DNA from: Xestospongia muta
Lineage: Eukaryota; Porifera; Demospongiae; Haplosclerida; Petrosiidae
DNA: 64,000 bases
Reading direction: 5' to 3'
Assembly (NCBI GenBank): GCA_963693285.1
Contig: OY848923.1
Location: 3,172,038 to 3,236,037, forward strand
The number at the start of each line of letters is the position of its first letter. Position 1 is the stretch's first letter. Positions 58,324 through 64,000 of this stretch are shown here, piece by piece. The translations under genes and the position numbers were made by a program. A model generated the notes under the pieces. The model searched no databases, was not told where the DNA came from, and saw only the letters and a program-made list of their open reading frames with translations.

Positions 58324-59523
58324 TTACCATGTTGGATATTGTTTACAGTCATGTTGGACACTATACCATTGTTCAATGTCATCATATACTGTTATACGTT
58401 GATTAGGTTCATACAGTTTGTTACACACGTCACAAGGAAGACTATAGGTCCCACCATTTTTTATAGTCCACTCATCTCTCCATTTAAAGAACTTATTATA
58501 AAGTTGAGGATCACTACCAATTTTTTTCAGGTAATTCGCCAGATAAACTGCTCTCTTAAAATTAAGTCCATTAATAAAAGAATTGGGAGGGACGACTTCA
58601 GGATTTGATAGATTTGCTCCTGATATTATTACTGGAACTATCTCATTCTTTAAAGCATTTCTGTAGGTTTTTTCTGTAATATAATCTTCACATATAGAAT
58701 TCTCAAAAGCCAAATAAAACTTGTACTTTGGTAACAGGGAGAAACAGTTTGGTTTACATGGTTTTCCACATTTACCATAAATATCAACATCAATATAATT
58801 CTTTAACTTCCTTACTACATCTAAACGAGGACGTTTACAATTACTTATAAAAGCAATTGCTGTGTTAGTTCTGTTTTCAAGGTAGTTTTTATTAGAATCA
58901 TAACCATTTTTAAACTTTCCAGGAACTATGAAGAAATAACTTTGTCTAATATCTGAACTAAACTTGTATGTCATTGTCCAGTTAAATAGAGATCTGGAAT
59001 ATGGGATAAATTCATCATATCCATAAATACGTGGTGGTGGCTCTTTTGTGTAGAAAATCCATCTCTGGTGTGGCGGTCGACTCATATTATTGGCAGAAAT
59101 AATACTTGTTAATAAATCACTTTCCGGAATATGAAAAACTATAGCACTGCTATCGGAATAAAAATTTTTGTCACCAGTAAGAAAACACTTGTTTCTGTTA
59201 TGTCCACATGTTATTGGCCTACTATTGCCAAGATATTTAACAAAATTTTTGCCAAACCAAGTTGTCCATAACAAAATGATTTTCTCATTACTACAAACTG
59301 TAGTGTTGTTATCAGAAATTGAAGTACTTACGTTTCTACAACCATACATTTTCTTAACAGGAAGTACCTTTGGCTGGAAGATATTTTGAGATACTGTATT
59401 ATTCCGTGATACCGTTTTCAAGGCGCAGACGACAAACACGAACGATACCACCAAAGCCAGAACGTACAAAATTATAACCTTTCTCCATTTTAAATTGAAG
59501 AATTCAAATTTAACAGGCATCAT
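58324..59523 (-). CDS. Alpha-1,3-fucosyltransferase-like, GT10 family (copy 5)
   Basis: Intact intronless frame of 399 residues, the shortest copy. It lacks eight residues in the stem just after the membrane helix (VSRNN here; FRPLSRNRP and similar in the others). The signature FENS/CEDYITEK is intact. One of the conserved C-terminal cysteines is replaced by arginine (EPNQRITVY; EPNQCITVY or similar elsewhere), while new cysteines appear in the helix (VVCALK) and before the catalytic domain (TTVCSNEK). The catalytic half shares FKRAVYLANYLKKIG with copies 3 and 4. Probably an active enzyme, though its disulfide pattern may differ. Confidence 0.87.
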   Translation of the reverse strand: MMPVKFEFFNLKWRKVIILYVLALVVSFVFVVCALKTVSRNNTVSQNIFQPKVLPVKKMYGCRNVSTSISDNNTTVCSNEKIILLWTTWFGKNFVKYLGNSRPITCGHNRNKCFLTGDKNFYSDSSAIVFHIPESDLLTSIISANNMSRPPHQRWIFYTKEPPPRIYGYDEFIPYSRSLFNWTMTYKFSSDIRQSYFFIVPGKFKNGYDSNKNYLENRTNTAIAFISNCKRPRLDVVRKLKNYIDVDIYGKCGKPCKPNCFSLLPKYKFYLAFENSICEDYITEKTYRNALKNEIVPVIISGANLSNPEVVPPNSFINGLNFKRAVYLANYLKKIGSDPQLYNKFFKWRDEWTIKNGGTYSLPCDVCNKLYEPNQRITVYDDIEQWYSVQHDCKQYPTW

Positions 59524-59588
59524 GCATAGTAGTCTCTGTGATCAATTTCCAAGTTTCCAATCTCCGACCTTTATAATTAACTCGTTAA

Positions 59589-60452
59589 TTAACCTCGCTG
59601 GGCGTGGGCGCAAAGCGAGGTCACTCTAATCTGTCAGTGTGTGTCTGCACTGCCTGTTTTTTTCAACTGCTATAACTTGGCAAGCGAAGCCTTAGCAACT
59701 ACCAACGTTTAACAACGAATAGAAAAACGTGTGGACTTTACAACAATAGTATCAAGAACATCGTCAAAGAAAACGAAAGCTTAAAGCACGCAAAAGAATT
59801 TTCAGGCTGCAGACTCAAGGTGCGTTTCTCGAAAAGTAAATAACTTAATGTGGAGATTTTTTAGTCTGCTGTAGAGAATCTTAAAGGAATACGGATTAGC
59901 AAGACAGAAGGCCGTTGGTGGAAGCAATCGTTAGAAAAGTTCTGAAAAGTGTTTTAAGATTGTACATGGACTTGGAGAGAAGTAACGCATTCAGGAAACG
60001 TCTCAAAGCACTGAAAAAACTGTTACTAATAGAAAATGTATAGATTTATGGTTGTATAACGTAACGTTTCCAAAGAACGCTTCATTTCAAGTTACAATAA
60101 ATTTTGTATATGAAATATTGAAACATTTTAAAGTGTCATGTAAAGGCTCAGAGAAACATTCATCACGAATCTAGCACTTAATCTTGCTTGCCAATTGAAT
60201 GATACTATTACTTACTCAGTTACAGCTTCACAGACATGTCAATCAGAGTGCAAAGTACCCAGTAAACGACAAAGCTTTTTTCCCTTTGATTGAAAAGAAA
60301 TGCTGAGTCATCAAACAAACATTTGTGTAATGTACATCACGTGATCCATCAATAATTTGACCACACCTTGTCCAATCTTAAATGTACATGTACATGCACT
60401 CTGCAGTATAGATTTACACTGGGCACCTCAGCGAGGTTAAGCACTTTAGTGC
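59589..60452. mobile_element. Non-autonomous TIR element (copy 4, best preserved)
   Basis: Left end TTAACCTCGCTG (59,589-59,600) and right end CAGCGAGGTTAA (60,429-60,440) are exact inverted repeats. A hairpin CCTCGCT...AGCGAGG lies at the left end, and GCACTTTAGTGC follows the right one. Unit 4 has an uninterrupted sequence at this position, so this is an insertion upstream of fucosyltransferase gene 5. The exact target duplication is unclear because both flanks are T-rich. Confidence 0.8.
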
Positions 60453-61229
60453 ATTTTTATTTTTTATTAATCAACTGGAAGTGTATAAATATGACTATTT
60501 GGACCACAGTTGCCACAGTCACATTCACTAAATATGGCTGCTTATAGACTACAATGAGAAACTTATTCAAATTTTAAACCCTTTACATTAACACTAACAC
60601 AATCATTGCATACGCACTGGACTCATATGCATACATTTCTTAGGCTAAATGGTTTCTTGGTCTAAACTTGTGAAAATATCTTTATACAACTTCCAGGCAT
60701 TAAAACTTAGTAAAAACAACCAATCACTGACAAACCACAAATTAATTATATAGACCTTTCACCACATTGCATTTATATTGATAAGTTATTATATTAGTTA
60801 CCTACACAGTGTGGATTTAAAACGCAGTCTCGTAAGTGCTGTATTAATGTGAGATTGATTATTTTTATGATCTACATCCACATTACATGAACATATCTTT
60901 TACAAATATTTATTGTAGAGTATACAACATATATGAAAGATATTATTATAATTATGTACAATAATGTATTCATAAAACATTGTTCATTAGTGATCATGAT
61001 ATGACAGGTAGTAATACATACGAATGATTTCTCTGTACTCATGCATTCACTTAACAAAAAATGAATGACAATTTAAATATATATATATATATATATATAT
61101 ATACATGAACTTTACACTATAAAAAACAAACTCATATGCACATCAAACAGGAAGTCAAATATTATAATTATATCAACATATTAACAGAACAAGTACAAAG
61201 ATTAATAATCATAAAAAATTAGTTACAAC
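60453..61229. other. Conserved unit flank
   Basis: Non-coding, matches 52,340-53,039. Contains a TA microsatellite at about 61,076-61,102. Confidence 0.55.
61076..61102. repeat. (AT)n microsatellite
   Basis: About thirteen AT repeats; sister units have only four to six at this point. Confidence 0.95.
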
Positions 61230-63365
61230 ATTCCTCAACTTCTAGATTGAAAGGTAAGGTCCATAACAATAAACTGGTTTCCAGGTTCTATTAGAACACT
61301 GAAGAGAGGAAGTGGTGGACAATGCGACCTCCGACTGACCATGACCTTGTTCTAGGTTCAAGGGTGCATAAGTAGTTGATGTAGTGCATGAAAAAGGCAA
61401 ATAATTGAAGTCATTTGACTCTTGATCATCACTGTTAAGGAAATACTGATATCAAAGTTGATCAACATAAGACCTTTGAATGGTGCTAGAAGAAGTTTGT
61501 ACTTGGTATGAAACAGGAGCAGAAATACGTGTTACAGTGACAGTAATCAACTTGTCACGGCCCTTGAAATTTCTGCATGCAAAACGATCTCCTATTGCAA
61601 ACTTTCGAGAATGTCTAGTAACAGATGACAACTCGTCTTGTTTCTCAATAACATTACAAAGTATATCTTGATGGAATAGGTACAGGTGACTATGAATTCT
61701 GCAACCTGTTAGTACTTCAGCAGATGAGAGACGAATAATATAATGAGAAGTGACCATTTGCCATTTTGGTAGCAGGTCTTTGTTGGATTGTGGATGACAA
61801 CGCAGATGACAACGTTCGAGAAATGAAGAAAACATATATTTTTCACTATTATCATCTGTTTTGTGAGCAAGGACAGGCAGTGACTGTGTTGTCGGAGAGG
61901 TGATTTAGGACCAAATTTATGTCCTCAGGAATTGGTACTGATAAAAGTGATTGAGGTAGTAGAAGTCGGCTTAAGGCATCAGCATTTGCCATTTAGGGGA
62001 AGTATCACTCGAGAAAAGTAGTGGTATCGAACTATCAAAATAGACTAGTAATGAGGAAGACTGAAGGAGATCTTTGGTTTTTTAAAGGCTTTTGCTTGTG
62101 CCCTAGACCACTTCAACTTGGTATCGTTACAAAGTAGGCTGTGTAATGGAGCTAAGATTGTTGAAAGATTAGGGAAACATAATAAAGACTTAGTTTGGTT
62201 ATATTAGTAGGCTCTAAGGCCTTTTTAATGGCTTTAACATAATGCTTGAGGGGTGAAGGCCACAACCATCAATGACATGGACAAAGTATTCTACTGATTT
62301 TGTCATAAAACACATTTTGACCTCTATAGAGACAATCAAACAGATTCTAGTCACTCTAAAACTTGCCTAAATTATGAAAATGATCTTCACCAACAACTGG
62401 AACTAGAATATCAATATAAACACATACTTTAGTTAGTCCTAGCAGAAGACTCTCCATTTTAGTGTTCCCAGCCGATTGTGAAAAGGATTCTGATGTTTTG
62501 TAATAAGTTATGTAAAGCAGACAACATATTGACGATGTGAATAGCAGACAAATTTAGTTTAATTTTCTCAAGCCAATTCTGTCTGAATTAACTTGGACCC
62601 TGACATTTCATAACAATTAACAGAAGGATGAGGGCTTGTGACTCATATTCAACTTGGACATCTATGTATCCTAAGACAACCAATGTTTCTCCTGTATAAG
62701 TGTGAAGAGAAACACCTGTAGGGTTCAATTGATCAGTAACACAAAAAATAGATTTTAAGTATCTTTACTAATTACGGACAGGGAGGCCCCTCTGTCTAAT
62801 TCCATTAGAAGGACTGCCTTGTTTACATGGACTGTCAAAACAATTGGGTTGGTCTTCTCTTTAACTGGAGAATCCAATAGTTCAAACAAATTACTGCCTT
62901 GTTGCTATGGAGACACAGAAGGAGATGGTGGAATTTCGCTTGAAAGGGTAGAGTCTTGTAGTATGGATGTGTAGCTTGACCTTTTGAGGTCTTCTTTGAT
63001 ATTTTCTTTGTTTTACTTCGACAAACTTTTGCAATATGGCCAACTTTGCCACAATTACGACATTCGGTCAGTCTAAAACGACACAGACTTTTATGATGAT
63101 TGTTACCAGATCAATAACAAGACGATAATTTAGATTTTTGTACTTGCAGACGGTGCACTGTTCCAGTGGTTGGCGATTGTTTCTGTAACTCATTTATATC
63201 CTGAGCTGCAACTTCGATTGCCTGTTCAATTTCAAGAGAACAGAGATTCCAACGGAAGCCGCAGACGGACATTCCAATTCCTATTTCCAATTTTTTACGC
63301 GCAGCTTCGCGTATTTGAAAATTCCAATTAAAGACCCAAATCATCGCTTTCAATTCCAATTAACA
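61230..63365 (-). pseudogene. Decayed Ty3/gypsy element (relic 5)
   Basis: Minus-strand gag and knuckle pieces near 63,000-63,360 and an integrase C-terminal stretch at 61,452-61,835. Between them only short fragments remain of the central part. It carries its own deletions, for example between 62,460 and 62,470, where the reverse transcriptase segment found in relic 4 is gone. Confidence 0.78.
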
Positions 63366-63690
63366 ACCAGAAAAATACTGACAGGAAAATATGGTTACTC
63401 TATCACTAAGAGACATATATTATGTGTCAACCAAAAGTCAGAAGAATCATTTAGTGTGAAATATCTGATACTATTCAGGTATAAGCAATAATATAGTTTA
63501 TATTACTCAAAACGTTAAAGGATTTATTTCTATTATAAGAAAGAATTACAATTTTCTGTTAGATTATTGGGACATAGGTGTATGTGGAACTGATTGTGTA
63601 TTACTCATCAGTTAAATAAATATCAGAAGGTTATACCTTATATATGTCCATTGTAGCTATTACAGATTATAATATTATAGAGCTATAGTG

Positions 63691-64000
63691 ATGGTTTTGT
63701 TACCTTTAATGGTTCCGGAAGGTTCACAAGAAAGGAGTAGGCAGAGATTTAAAAGAAGGATATATTATAGTAAGGTAACTAATTGTTTTCCATGTTTTAA
63801 AATAATTTATAAAACCTTTCAGGGACGAAATTTAATTTGGTACTGTGATGGCTATGATAAATTAAAGCCATTTGGTATCACTATTTATGGCTGCATTGAT
63901 GGGTATGTTGCTGATATCCATGATTCCTTTATTTTTTAATTTTTTAACATAGGTACTCATGAAGAATTATGTGGATGAAATGTGCAAGTACTAACAATGA
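63691..64000 (+). pseudogene. Decayed integrase-core gene (relic 5, cut by window end)
   Basis: Starts ATGGTTTTGTTACC as in the other copies. The first intron (about 63,776-63,822) still has GT-AG ends. WYCDGYDKL and IYGCIDG are visible, and the second exon ends at the donor near 63,903. The window ends just after the third exon begins. Confidence 0.7.

Larger units (their letters stand above)
57491..64000. repeat. Amplified unit 5 (cut by window end)
   Basis: Same order as the others, with an extra TIR element between the fucosyltransferase and the gypsy relic. Confidence 0.8.

Noticed and set aside
59589..60452. Helitron because of the 3' hairpin
   Set aside because: There is no CTRR end and the element has inverted repeats at both ends, which Helitrons lack.
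1..64000. tRNA or rRNA genes
   Set aside because: No cloverleaf with A/B boxes or rRNA-like block was recognised; a covariance-model scan would be decisive.

Overview
The window is AT-rich metazoan genomic DNA, most likely from a sponge. This is an inference; no search was run. The support is very short GT-AG introns (about 40-150 bp), a many-exon Ig/fibronectin-III gene with every intron in phase 1, intronless fucosyltransferase genes in tandem, and abundant young and old transposons. No tRNA, rRNA, operon or CRISPR array is visible.

Layout. Positions 1-17,980 and 39,740-64,000 are built from repeated units of about 7.1-7.3 kb. Five start in the window (near 3,830, 10,961, 43,095, 50,201 and 57,491). 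Each unit carries, in order: one intact single-exon GT10 fucosyltransferase gene on the minus strand, a decayed Ty3/gypsy-type element on the minus strand, and a decayed spliced integrase-like gene on the plus strand. A higher-order duplication offset by about 39.3 kb repeats 1-5,880 at 39,372-45,180, including the edge of a Ty1/copia element. The two halves have since gained different mobile-element insertions and point changes.

The middle holds unrelated material. It contains a small MITE (18,492-18,647) and a TIR-bounded DNA transposon with SWIM, YqaJ-exonuclease and DDE-transposase remnants (18,876-20,603). A copia fragment abuts the 5' end of a large Ig/FN3 receptor-like pseudogene (21,746-29,067). 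A copia element (31,806-39,735) is split by a nearly intact Ty3/gypsy element (33,111-37,480) with two LTRs and a recognisable target-site duplication.

Functionally, the only genes that look alive are the five fucosyltransferases, predicted Golgi type II membrane enzymes that add fucose to surface glycans. Their sequences are mosaics, which suggests gene conversion between copies. Everything else appears to be transposon-derived, pseudogenised or non-coding. Within the limits of reading by eye, the most unusual structures are the mosaic fucosyltransferase array, two long perfect palindromes (one across a splice acceptor), and a MITE family with 9-bp target duplications and matching empty sites in sister units.
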